A stretch of DNA of 64,000 nucleotides, from NCBI GenBank assembly GCA_017643645.1, contig JAEPNB010000004.1:62001-126000 (forward strand), given 5' to 3'. Below are positions 9,478 to 16,100 of the stretch, in pieces. The position numbers and the translations under genes are program-made. Every line of letters starts with the position of its first letter. Position 1 is the stretch's first letter. The notes below the pieces were generated by a model, which saw only the letters and a program-made list of their open reading frames with translations, made no database searches and was not told the origin of the DNA. The stretch is from Balneola sp. (lineage in GTDB: Bacteria > Bacteroidota > Rhodothermia > Balneolales > Balneolaceae).

Positions 9478-10122
9478 ATGACCACAACTACATCTCCCCT
9501 TTTTGATGAGCTATTGAGCTACGCCAAAGAACTGGAACAGAATTTTGATTCCATCCCGGAAGATCGAAAAGACAAACTGCGTTCTTTTAGTGAGTATCTT
9601 TCCAAAAAATGGAATACAAACCAAACTCCGAAAGCAATTATCATTTGTACTCATAATTCCAGAAGAAGTCATTTGGGACAGTTGTGGTTAGCGGTTGGAG
9701 CCGATCATTACGGACTTCCTGAGATCGAAACTTTTTCAGGTGGAACCGAAGCCACCGCTTTTCATCCAAATGCAGTTAACGCAGTTCGAAGAGCCGGATT
9801 TAAGGTAGAAGCCGAAGATACCGACGCCTCCAACCCGGTTTATAATATTTCCTGGAAAGTTGAAATGGAAGCATATAAAGCTTTCTCAACCCGGTTTGAT
9901 GAAGCTCCGAATCCGACTAAAGAATTCGCTGCCATTATGGTGTGTTCGGAAGCTGATCAAGGATGCCCTTTTGTGCCCGGAACAGATTTCAGGCTTGCTC
10001 TTCCTTTTGAAGACCCCAAAGCCTTTGACGGAACCGATCTTCAGGATGTAAAATACGATGAGCGCTGTAAACAGATCGGTACAGAAATGTTATTTGTAAT
10101 GAGTAATGTAGAGTTGAAATGA
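9478..10122 (+). CDS. arsC: Arsenate reductase of low-molecular-weight phosphatase type
   Basis: A 214-residue protein with an LMW-PTP-like domain. The P-loop is ICTHNSRRSH, a C-X5-R motif with Cys57 and Arg63, and the general-acid loop is probably FEDPKAFDG near residue 178. A second cysteine pair in CSEADQGCPF near 160 could serve thiol exchange during arsenate reduction. It is longer than the roughly 130-residue pI258-type ArsC because of about 50 extra N-terminal residues. The role would be reduction of As(V) to As(III) in the cytosol. Its stop overlaps the channel gene start as ATGA, so the two are translationally coupled. A true protein tyrosine phosphatase is possible by fold alone, but the operon argues for arsenate. 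Confidence 0.85.
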   Translation: MTTTTSPLFDELLSYAKELEQNFDSIPEDRKDKLRSFSEYLSKKWNTNQTPKAIIICTHNSRRSHLGQLWLAVGADHYGLPEIETFSGGTEATAFHPNAVNAVRRAGFKVEAEDTDASNPVYNISWKVEMEAYKAFSTRFDEAPNPTKEFAAIMVCSEADQGCPFVPGTDFRLALPFEDPKAFDGTDLQDVKYDERCKQIGTEMLFVMSNVELK

Positions 10123-10760
10123 GAAAATATTTTGCTGAATTCATCGGAACTTTCGCTTTAGTTTTTTGTGGAACCGGAGCAATTGTGATCAATGATGTAA
10201 CCGGAGGAACGGTAACGCATGTTGGAATAGCCATTACCTTTGGATTGATCGTTACGGCGATGATCTACGCATTTGGTAAAATTTCCGGAGCGCATATCAA
10301 TCCTGCGGTTTCCATTGCTTTTGCAGTCACCGATCGTTTTAACGAAAAGCAGGTCGCTCCATATATCATTGCTCAGGTTGGCGGAGCCATTTTTGCTTCC
10401 CTGATCTTGGCTTTTCTGTTTCAGGAGCACGAAGGATTGGGCGCTACCCTTCCGGCCGGAGAATGGCACCAAACCTTTATTCTGGAAATAATTCTTACCT
10501 ACTTTTTGATGGTGGTGATCTTATTTGTAAGTCAAAACAAAGCTGTCACTGAATTCACCGGATTGGCTGTAGGATTTGTAGTTTTACTTGAAGCCATGTT
10601 TGCCGGACCGATCACAGGTGCTTCCATGAATCCTGCCCGCTCCATCGCCCCTGCCATCGTATCCGGAAATCTAACTCATCTTTGGATGTATATAGTTGCA
10701 CCAATTATTGGCGCTCTTCTAGCTAGCGGAACTTGGTTTTTATTGAGGGAAGAAGATTAA
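10119..10760 (+). CDS. aqpS: MIP-family channel (AqpS-like) of the ars operon
   Basis: A 213-residue, six-helix major intrinsic protein with two NPA boxes, at residues 61-63 (HINPAV) and 171-173 (MNPARS), and the selectivity-filter Arg174. Aligned by eye with E. coli AqpZ, filter Phe is kept (Phe41), but the positions of AqpZ His174 and Thr183 are Ala159 and Ala168. Loss of the water-specific histidine widens the pore, as in aquaglyceroporins, and fits passage of arsenite, As(OH)3. In Sinorhizobium meliloti an aquaporin (AqpS) replaces the arsenite pump of an ars operon. Here too no ArsB or Acr3 gene is present in the operon. The start overlaps the arsC stop by 4 bases. The gene symbol is by analogy. 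Confidence 0.82.
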   Translation: MRKYFAEFIGTFALVFCGTGAIVINDVTGGTVTHVGIAITFGLIVTAMIYAFGKISGAHINPAVSIAFAVTDRFNEKQVAPYIIAQVGGAIFASLILAFLFQEHEGLGATLPAGEWHQTFILEIILTYFLMVVILFVSQNKAVTEFTGLAVGFVVLLEAMFAGPITGASMNPARSIAPAIVSGNLTHLWMYIVAPIIGALLASGTWFLLREED

Positions 10761-10771
10761 AAGCTTTCATC

Positions 10772-10900
10772 TTTATTTAGTCCCATTTTGTTCATTATTT
10801 ATTAGAATAAAATGATAGCCATGTTTTGATAATAATAGAGTTTTATTAATCTTACTCCTTCTTATTTAAGAATAAGATGAATAAAACTTAAACATGAAAT
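10772..10900 (+). repeat. Promoter-like direct repeat, copy A
   Basis: About 125 bases that align, at roughly three quarters identity by eye, with 13521-13650 upstream of the RidA-family gene. Shared blocks include TTTGATAATAAT, TTTTATT, CTTCTTA and GAATAAAAC, and both end in ATGAAA. In this copy the ATG opens only a 4-codon frame (stop follows GGA), so it looks like a duplicated leader cut from its gene. The two copies bracket the AT-rich three-gene island. Confidence 0.7.
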
Positions 10901-10961
10901 TGGGATAAAGTGAATAGAGTGCGTGTTATGCCGATGTTGTAGCCAATTTGAGAAACGAAAT

Positions 10962-11885
10962 ATGGAACAAACCATTTTACCTGTTGAATCAATTCAAGAA
11001 AGAGATGTCGATTTAATTTTACTTGAAGAATTATCGACTGACAATTCATTTTGCGAATGGTTTATAAGAGAACTTGACTTGCCAAATTTGACTTCTGTAA
11101 ATGGAGCTTGGAGAAGTATTTCAGATTTCGGTCTTGGCGAAACTGACATTTTATTTTCATATAATTCGAGCGATAAGAAAATATTCGTGCTTATAGAAAA
11201 TAAATTAGACGCTACATTTCAAAACGAACAATTCAATCGCTACCTAAAACGAGCAGAGGAATATTTAACAAATAAAAAGTGCCACAACGCTTTTACAGTA
11301 TTAATTGCACCAAAACTTTACTGCGAAAACCAAAGCGACTTTGAAAACTATTTGACTTACGAAATAATTGCCGAAAGACTTGAATTTGTTGGAAGCAAAA
11401 GAAATTTATTCAAGAGTAATTTATTACAAATCGCAACTGAAAAATTAAGACGAGGTTATCAACCTGTAAACTCTATTCCTGTTCAAAATTTTTGGCATTC
11501 ATATTGGCGATTTAAGGTAAAAAACTATCCAAGTCTTAAAATGAAAAAGCCAGACATTGTTCCTCACAACAGTGATTGGCCAATGCTTTATGATGACAGA
11601 TTAAAAAACATTGTGTTTTATCACAAACTTGGACAAGGAAATACAGATGCAACTTTTAGAGGTTTTCCTGAAGAAGTTGAATTTAAAATAAAAGAACTGC
11701 TTCCTGAATGGGCTAAATTTGAAAAGCATAGTAAAAGTTTTTCAATTAGAGTTTTTTCAGGAAAAATAGACCGAACAAAAGGTTTTAACGAACAATTAGA
11801 AATTGTAGATAACGGTTTAAAAAATCTTGAGCGGATAAGGAATTGGATAATTGAAAATAAAAACTGGCTACAACAATGGCTATAA
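10962..11885 (+). CDS. PD-(D/E)XK nuclease-family protein
   Basis: About 307 residues from the ATG at 10962. A GTG at 10923 in the same frame would add 13 residues that look like leader DNA (Cys-rich), so I prefer the ATG. The N-terminal 130 residues carry a PD-(D/E)XK core: Glu22 in the first helix, GETDIL with Asp62, the strand IFVLIENK with Glu79-x-Lys81, then QNEQFNRY, resembling the Q-x(3)-Y element of several exonuclease-like members. The remaining half is unrecognised, rich in Lys, Trp and aromatic residues, possibly DNA- or partner-binding. Such stand-alone proteins (PDDEXK_4-like) occur in accessory islands and their substrate is unknown. The gene is much more AT-rich than the flanking core genes, which suggests recent acquisition. 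Confidence 0.72.
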   Translation: MEQTILPVESIQERDVDLILLEELSTDNSFCEWFIRELDLPNLTSVNGAWRSISDFGLGETDILFSYNSSDKKIFVLIENKLDATFQNEQFNRYLKRAEEYLTNKKCHNAFTVLIAPKLYCENQSDFENYLTYEIIAERLEFVGSKRNLFKSNLLQIATEKLRRGYQPVNSIPVQNFWHSYWRFKVKNYPSLKMKKPDIVPHNSDWPMLYDDRLKNIVFYHKLGQGNTDATFRGFPEEVEFKIKELLPEWAKFEKHSKSFSIRVFSGKIDRTKGFNEQLEIVDNGLKNLERIRNWIIENKNWLQQWL

Positions 11886-12020
11886 GTAATTGCTTGTTCT
11901 CGCCTGCTTCTGAAAATCCTCGCGGATTTTTAAGCTTGGTGTGTACTTGCAAAGTTAACCGCTAACCCACGCAACTACGCATAGCCGAGACCGTTGTGCA
12001 CCATTTAAGAAAACGCAGAA
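11886..12020 (+). other. Structured spacer at a cassette-like junction
   Basis: This non-coding stretch is distinctly GC-richer than the two genes it separates. It contains short inverted pieces (AATCCTCGCGGATTTT near 11920) and ends ACCGTTGTGCACCATTTAAG just before the next start. The same kind of ending is seen before the previous gene (GATGTTGTAGCCAATTTGAG at 10934-10953) and, shortened, before the next one (GGTAGCCAATTTGAAATG at 12642). The pattern recalls the shared junctions of gene cassettes, but no complete attC hairpin with matching core sites could be drawn by eye. Confidence 0.4.
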
Positions 12021-12632
12021 TTGAATCAAGAAATCAAAATATCACGTTCGGACTTAATCGCAAAATGCGACCAATATCTGAATGGAGAAATTGAAGAAAA
12101 GGATTTTGAAAATTATGCGTGGAATCTTATAACCGAAGAAAATATTGATTGGGACGATGATGTAATACCAGATATCATTTATCAATGGGACAGTCCAGAA
12201 ATCAATTTTCCGATTACTAAACAAAACGTAAGACTTTGGAAACATCAATTGGAAACTGACGAGGACTTATTAGCTGATTACAATTTGTGGAACGCACATA
12301 TCGAACGACAAAAAGCGATTTGCGAAAAATATGAGTCTAAATGGAATCCGATTAACAAAAAGCTAAAAATTGGAATTGGTTCTGACTTAAATGCTGACCC
12401 AATTCACGGATTAAGGCATCCAAAGGTAAAAGGCACTACAGGTTGGTACATTTGGACAGGAGAATATTCGGAATCTGATGATTTTTTCAAACCAATGTGT
12501 GCGGAACATTTGCTTCAAATCCGACCTGAATTAATTAAATATTTCGGACTTGATGTTGGATTCAGATTTTTAGTAGACAAAAATGGATATGAAGATGTTT
12601 GGTTCGCTAAAGAAATAACAGAATTGAAATAA
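12021..12632 (+). CDS. Hypothetical protein of the AT-rich island
   Basis: A 203-residue acidic, soluble protein with no signal or membrane segment. The start is a TTG at 12021; no ATG is available before the conserved-looking part. Two halves are visible: an N-terminal helical part (residues 1-85) and a C-terminal part beginning LRHPKVKGTTGWYIWTGEYS and continuing through FFKPMCAEHLLQIRP to FRFLVDKNGYEDVWF. The second half resembles small proteins that often lie next to SUKH- or Imm-type immunity genes, but I cannot name a family. Codon use and AT content match the neighbouring two genes, not the core genome. No partner toxin is visible. Confidence 0.6.
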   Translation: MNQEIKISRSDLIAKCDQYLNGEIEEKDFENYAWNLITEENIDWDDDVIPDIIYQWDSPEINFPITKQNVRLWKHQLETDEDLLADYNLWNAHIERQKAICEKYESKWNPINKKLKIGIGSDLNADPIHGLRHPKVKGTTGWYIWTGEYSESDDFFKPMCAEHLLQIRPELIKYFGLDVGFRFLVDKNGYEDVWFAKEITELK

Positions 12633-12657
12633 AAAAGAACACGGTAGCCAATTTGAA

Positions 12658-13338
12658 ATGAGAATCCGTTTAGAAAAGAAAAATAGAATAACGATTGATT
12701 TTGTTCAGATGGAAATTGATGAACATCTGTTGAAAATTCAATCTGGAAAATTAGGAGAAAGCGGCGTTTCTGATTCTATTAAACATTGTGGAACTAATGA
12801 AAAAGCAATCAATGAATTGAATAAACTCAAACAAGAATTTATTCAAAAAAAATATATTGAAATAAAAACCCAAAAAAGACCAAGTGATTTTAATGGAGTT
12901 TATGATAAAGCGAAATGGCATTTTGATGGAGAGTTTCCGAAAGAATTAAACAATTTCCAAGGTTATGTTCATACCGGATTTTATTTGACTTGGATTATTG
13001 AAAATGGACTTTTCGATACAAATGGAGATGACTATTTGAATTCTGAAATTTCTAAAGTCAAAAAAAAGGAATTGACAGGAGCTGAATTTTTTGAACGTAA
13101 TCTTGATGGTGTATTAATGGACGATGACTTGACTGAATTAGGAAATGAATTCACCTACAATTACTATGAGAAAGGAAATTTTTTAGACGATTATTCGAAA
13201 ACTTTAGGGACTGATTTACCGACACTTTATCATATCCAAGACAATTGGGAAAATTATGAGAAATTCAAGCCATTGCTGGACAAAAGATTTAAACGCTGGG
13301 AGAAATCGAAAAAACCAAAATGGTGGAAATTAAATTGA
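12658..13338 (+). CDS. Two-domain protein: WGR-like N-terminus plus DUF7832-like domain
   Basis: A 226-residue soluble protein. Residues 1-70 look like a divergent WGR-type domain (an ITIDF strand, LKIQSGKLGESG, then EKAINELNKLKQEFIQKKYIE), though the signature Trp-Gly-Arg is replaced by SGK. From about residue 85 comes a region I associate with DUF7832, recalled and not searched: AKWHFDGEFPKEL, VHTGFYLTWIIENGL, GNEFTYNYYEKG, LPTLYHIQDNWENYEKF and a basic tail WEKSKKPKWWK. Proteins of this type are common single-gene accessories of unknown role, perhaps immunity-like. The gene starts 26 bases after its neighbour, after a GTAGCCAATTTGA junction shared with the first island gene. Confidence 0.6.
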   Translation: MRIRLEKKNRITIDFVQMEIDEHLLKIQSGKLGESGVSDSIKHCGTNEKAINELNKLKQEFIQKKYIEIKTQKRPSDFNGVYDKAKWHFDGEFPKELNNFQGYVHTGFYLTWIIENGLFDTNGDDYLNSEISKVKKKELTGAEFFERNLDGVLMDDDLTELGNEFTYNYYEKGNFLDDYSKTLGTDLPTLYHIQDNWENYEKFKPLLDKRFKRWEKSKKPKWWKLN

Positions 13339-13353
13339 AAAAAATGGCTGCAA

Positions 13354-13431
13354 CCAATCTAGTGCAAGCGTCGCGCTTGTGCGAAAATATTTGGTCTGGT
13401 AAATAGAATCTAAGCACCACAAAGATCCTGA
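13354..13431 (+). repeat. 78-bp direct repeat, copy 1 (REP-like)
   Basis: Ungapped 78-base match to 14078-14155 with 8 differences (about 90% identity). It opens with a palindrome, GCAAGCG TCG CGCTTGTGC, able to form a hairpin, followed by a conserved segment ending AAAGATCCTGA. The two copies flank the RidA-family gene. Immediately after copy 1 come more palindromes: CCGCCAGCTGGCGG (13433-13446) and a TTCTTCGC...TCAGAATGACC piece. Together they fill most of the 306-base gap 13339-13644. Confidence 0.85.
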
Positions 13432-13520
13432 TCCGCCAGCTGGCGGACAGGATAAACCTGATTTTTAAATCTCATCAAAAACCAGTTGTGCAGATTCTTC
13501 GCAGGTTTGCTCAGAATGAC

Positions 13521-13650
13521 CTTATTTAGCTCTATTTTATTCATTGTAGATCAGGATCAAATGATTTTTCTGCTTTGATAATAATTCGATTTTATTCATT
13601 TTATTCCTTCTTAGTTAAGATTAATGTGAATAAAACATCAGATTATGAAA
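13521..13650 (+). repeat. Promoter-like direct repeat, copy B
   Basis: Partner of 10772-10900. It ends in the start codon of the RidA-family gene, so this copy probably contains the functional promoter and leader. Blocks TTTGATAATAATT, GATTTTATT, CCTTCTTAGTTAAGA and GAATAAAAC are kept. Confidence 0.7.
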
Positions 13651-14061
13651 AGACAAGCAATCAACCCAGCCAACGACTGGGGAGCTGGATTCGATATGAA
13701 CCAAGCTGAAGTTATATCAGACTTTAGTGAATTAATTAAATTTTCGGGTCAAACTTCTCTTATAGCGGATAGTACTGCTGATCTTGGAGTACGTGTTAAA
13801 CATCCCAACGACCAACGAAAGCAGATGGAGTTCATCCTTCATTCAATTGACAGTCTACTGAAACAAGCAGGAATGACGAGAAAAAATATCATTCATATTA
13901 CTTTTTACACTACGGATATGGAAGGTTTTTTAGGGAATTATGATGTGTATTCCAATTGGATAAAAGAGGCGAATATACGTCCAACACAATCTGCAATTGG
14001 TGTAAATCAGTTGGTTTCACCTGAAATGAAATTAGAAATAGAAGTAACCGGTGCACAATAG
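13645..14061 (+). CDS. RidA/YjgF-family protein
   Basis: A 138-residue protein of the YjgF/YER057c/UK114 family, trimeric and cytosolic in known members. The family core is clear: KFSGQTS near residue 35, QMEFILHSIDSLLKQAGMT near 65, the HITFYTTDM strand, and the C-terminal RPTQSAIGV...LEIEVTGA. In enamine/imine deaminases (RidA proper) an arginine precedes the LP of the last motif; here the matching stretch reads VNQLVSPEMKLEIE, with Gln in place of that Arg. It is therefore likely one of the Rid1-7 groups without the classical deaminase activity. The gene is flanked by 78-bp direct repeats. Confidence 0.85.
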   Translation: MKRQAINPANDWGAGFDMNQAEVISDFSELIKFSGQTSLIADSTADLGVRVKHPNDQRKQMEFILHSIDSLLKQAGMTRKNIIHITFYTTDMEGFLGNYDVYSNWIKEANIRPTQSAIGVNQLVSPEMKLEIEVTGAQ

Positions 14062-14077
14062 TGGATAAAATTATGCC

Positions 14078-14155
14078 CCAATCCAGCGTAAGCATCGCGC
14101 TTGTGCGGAAATATTTGGTCTAGTAAATAGAATCTAAACTCCACAAAGATCCTGA
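14078..14155 (+). repeat. 78-bp direct repeat, copy 2 (REP-like)
   Basis: Ungapped match to 13354-13431. It is followed directly by a small palindrome, TCCTGAAACTAGTTCAGGA, then GACCTATTTAAT, which also echoes the end of the copy-1 region. Confidence 0.85.
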
Positions 14156-14255
14156 AACTAGTTCAGGATGACCTATTTAATTATATCTGAATCGTTTATA
14201 ATTCTGCTTTCTAATACGATTATTCCTTATTGTAGGCGCAACTTAAAAATGAGGA

Positions 14256-15377
14256 ATGAAAAAACTATTTGCAGTACTATTGTTTGTCCAGCTGGTTGGT
14301 TGTAGAGAAACCCGGAAAAATAATCCCGAAAACATTATTGAGGATTTCGTTACACAAGTAGAATCTGATCTCCAAAGTGATAACATAAATGGGAGTATGT
14401 CGGTAGCGGTTATAAAATCTGATAAAATTCTTTCCTCAGATGCTTTTGGTTATCTGAACCATAATAAAACTGATGTTTCAGATTCTGAACCCCTTTATAG
14501 AATAGGATCTGTAACAAAGTCATTTACCGGATTCCTTTTAGTAAAATTACATCAGGATAGTGTTCTGAATATGAATGATCCTGTTGAAAAATATTTACCT
14601 GAGATAAAATCCTTGAACGATTATGATAAATATTCTCCAATTACTTTTAAGCAATTAGCTTCTCATACATCAGGTCTGGATCGCGACACAAGAAACAGGG
14701 AGTCTAATTTTGGTTCCGTTACAGAATGGGAAGAAAAACTGATTAATGCACTTCCTCAAACTTCTTTCAGATCAAAACCGGGCGAGAGGTTTAGATACTC
14801 AAATATTGGATATGCCATTTTGGGATTAGCCATGTCCAGAGCTACAAACAAAACGTATATAGAACTGATTGAAGATCAAATTCTTTCTCCTTTAAACATG
14901 AGGAATACTTTTTTTGTTATACCTGAAGAGAAAAAGCAAAAACTTGCGGAAGGCATGGCGGGTGGACCAACAGCTGAGTTAAACTTTCAGCTACCTTCAG
15001 ATGAACATAATGGACGAGGATACCGAATTCCCAATGGCGGACTATATTCTACTGTTTTAGATTTAGCTGAATTTATGAAAGCTTGTATGGGAGAAACCAA
15101 GCTATTGAATGAAGAGAGTTTAGAAATACTACAATCAACACAAACCCCGACAACAAGACTAAGAGCCAACTATAGCCTGGGATTTAATTTATACTCTGAT
15201 CAGGGAATTAATACAGTTGGTCACGGAGGTTCAACTCCCGGATATTCAGCTCATTTTGAATTTGAAAAGGATAGTAAATACGGTGTGATTCTTCTGAGAA
15301 ACTATAATTTTGGAAATACCAATTTAGACCTCAGATCGAATGCACTGTTAAGGACTTTAAGTACCTTAGATTTATAA
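14256..15377 (+). CDS. Serine hydrolase lipoprotein, class C beta-lactamase fold
   Basis: A 373-residue protein with a lipoprotein signal (lipobox LVGC, Cys16). The catalytic domain has the S-x-x-K motif in IGSVTKSFTG near residue 85, the Tyr motif YSNIGYAILG near 180, and the third motif HGGSTPGYSAHF near 322. This is the S12/beta-lactamase-related group (AmpC, D,D-peptidases, esterases). Substrate cannot be told from sequence; an envelope-anchored esterase or peptidase is most likely. The start ATG at 14256 gives a normal signal peptide. The leader of about 100 bases contains the end of a dispersed repeat. Confidence 0.87.
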   Translation: MKKLFAVLLFVQLVGCRETRKNNPENIIEDFVTQVESDLQSDNINGSMSVAVIKSDKILSSDAFGYLNHNKTDVSDSEPLYRIGSVTKSFTGFLLVKLHQDSVLNMNDPVEKYLPEIKSLNDYDKYSPITFKQLASHTSGLDRDTRNRESNFGSVTEWEEKLINALPQTSFRSKPGERFRYSNIGYAILGLAMSRATNKTYIELIEDQILSPLNMRNTFFVIPEEKKQKLAEGMAGGPTAELNFQLPSDEHNGRGYRIPNGGLYSTVLDLAEFMKACMGETKLLNEESLEILQSTQTPTTRLRANYSLGFNLYSDQGINTVGHGGSTPGYSAHFEFEKDSKYGVILLRNYNFGNTNLDLRSNALLRTLSTLDL

Positions 15378-15522
15378 TTCTAAGAAAATTTCGCCCTCAT
15401 TCTTTAAGGCGGAAAAGTGAGTGTGATCCGAATTCACAAACCATCCCGGATTACTTTATTTAATATTATCCTGAATAAGTTCGTGGTATAATATATCAGC
15501 AATATTTACACAACATTTATCC

Positions 15523-15888
15523 ATGAATATAACAGGAAAGTCGATCAGGCCTTTTATAGGGGCAAAAAGCTACACTGTTTCACGAAGGTTTTATCGGGAT
15601 CTTGGGTTTGAAGAAATAATCATATCTGATAAAATGTCTTATTTCCATATTGACGATTTCGGGTTTTATTTACAAGACGCTTACGTTAAAGACTGGATCG
15701 ATAATTCAATGATTTTCTTTGAAGTAAGTGACTTAGATGCCACATTAAAACAGGTACAAGGTTTAGCATTGACTGATGAATATGAAAATGTACGATTGTC
15801 TGAAATCGTATATAATGACTGGGGAAATGAATTTTTCCTTCACGATCCCAGTGGAATATTATGGCATTTTGGAAAGTTTAAAACATAA
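15523..15888 (+). CDS. VOC-fold (glyoxalase/bleomycin-resistance-like) protein
   Basis: A 121-residue single-module VOC protein. The start IRPFIGAKSYTVSRRFYRDLGF and the end NEFFLHDPSGILWHFGKF match the paired beta-alpha-beta-beta-beta modules of glyoxalase-like proteins; the final Asp-Pro-x-Gly and Trp-His are typical. The metal-binding Glu/His set is incomplete, so it may be a binding protein (antibiotic sequestration) or a small lyase. It is monocistronic, between two serine hydrolase genes. Confidence 0.8.
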   Translation: MNITGKSIRPFIGAKSYTVSRRFYRDLGFEEIIISDKMSYFHIDDFGFYLQDAYVKDWIDNSMIFFEVSDLDATLKQVQGLALTDEYENVRLSEIVYNDWGNEFFLHDPSGILWHFGKFKT

Positions 15889-15920
15889 GGTCTTTCAAGG
15901 CGGTTCATTTGAACCAATCA

Positions 15921-15972
15921 AGTCATGTCATGCTGTACAGCGAAGCGAAGTAGAGCCGGGTTCTGCATCTTT
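15921..15972 (+). repeat. Dispersed REP-like palindrome
   Basis: TCATGTCATGCTGTACAGCGAAGCGAAG...GGTTCTGCATC is a member of the GTCATnCTGA...GCGAAGCGAAG intergenic repeat type frequent in Bacteroidetes-like genomes. It lies in the 212-base gap before the next serine hydrolase gene. Confidence 0.55.
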
Positions 15973-16100
15973 AACGATTGATAACTTTGGGAGAAAGGTT
16001 CAAGATGAGAAAAAAGGAAATGGCAGCTTTTTTAATACCAATTCCTAAAATTATTACTTCTCCTTCTTAAGATTTAAATTCCTTTCAACAAATCTCAGCT

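Noticed and set aside
12658-13338. Toxin-immunity pairing for the island hypotheticals
   Set aside because: The proteins look immunity-like in style only; no adjacent toxin, secretion domain or SUKH motif is visible, so no function was assigned.
15776-16048. A 90-residue plus-strand frame after the VOC gene
   Set aside because: It overlaps the VOC gene end out of frame and then runs through a dispersed repeat; no start signal or conserved content.
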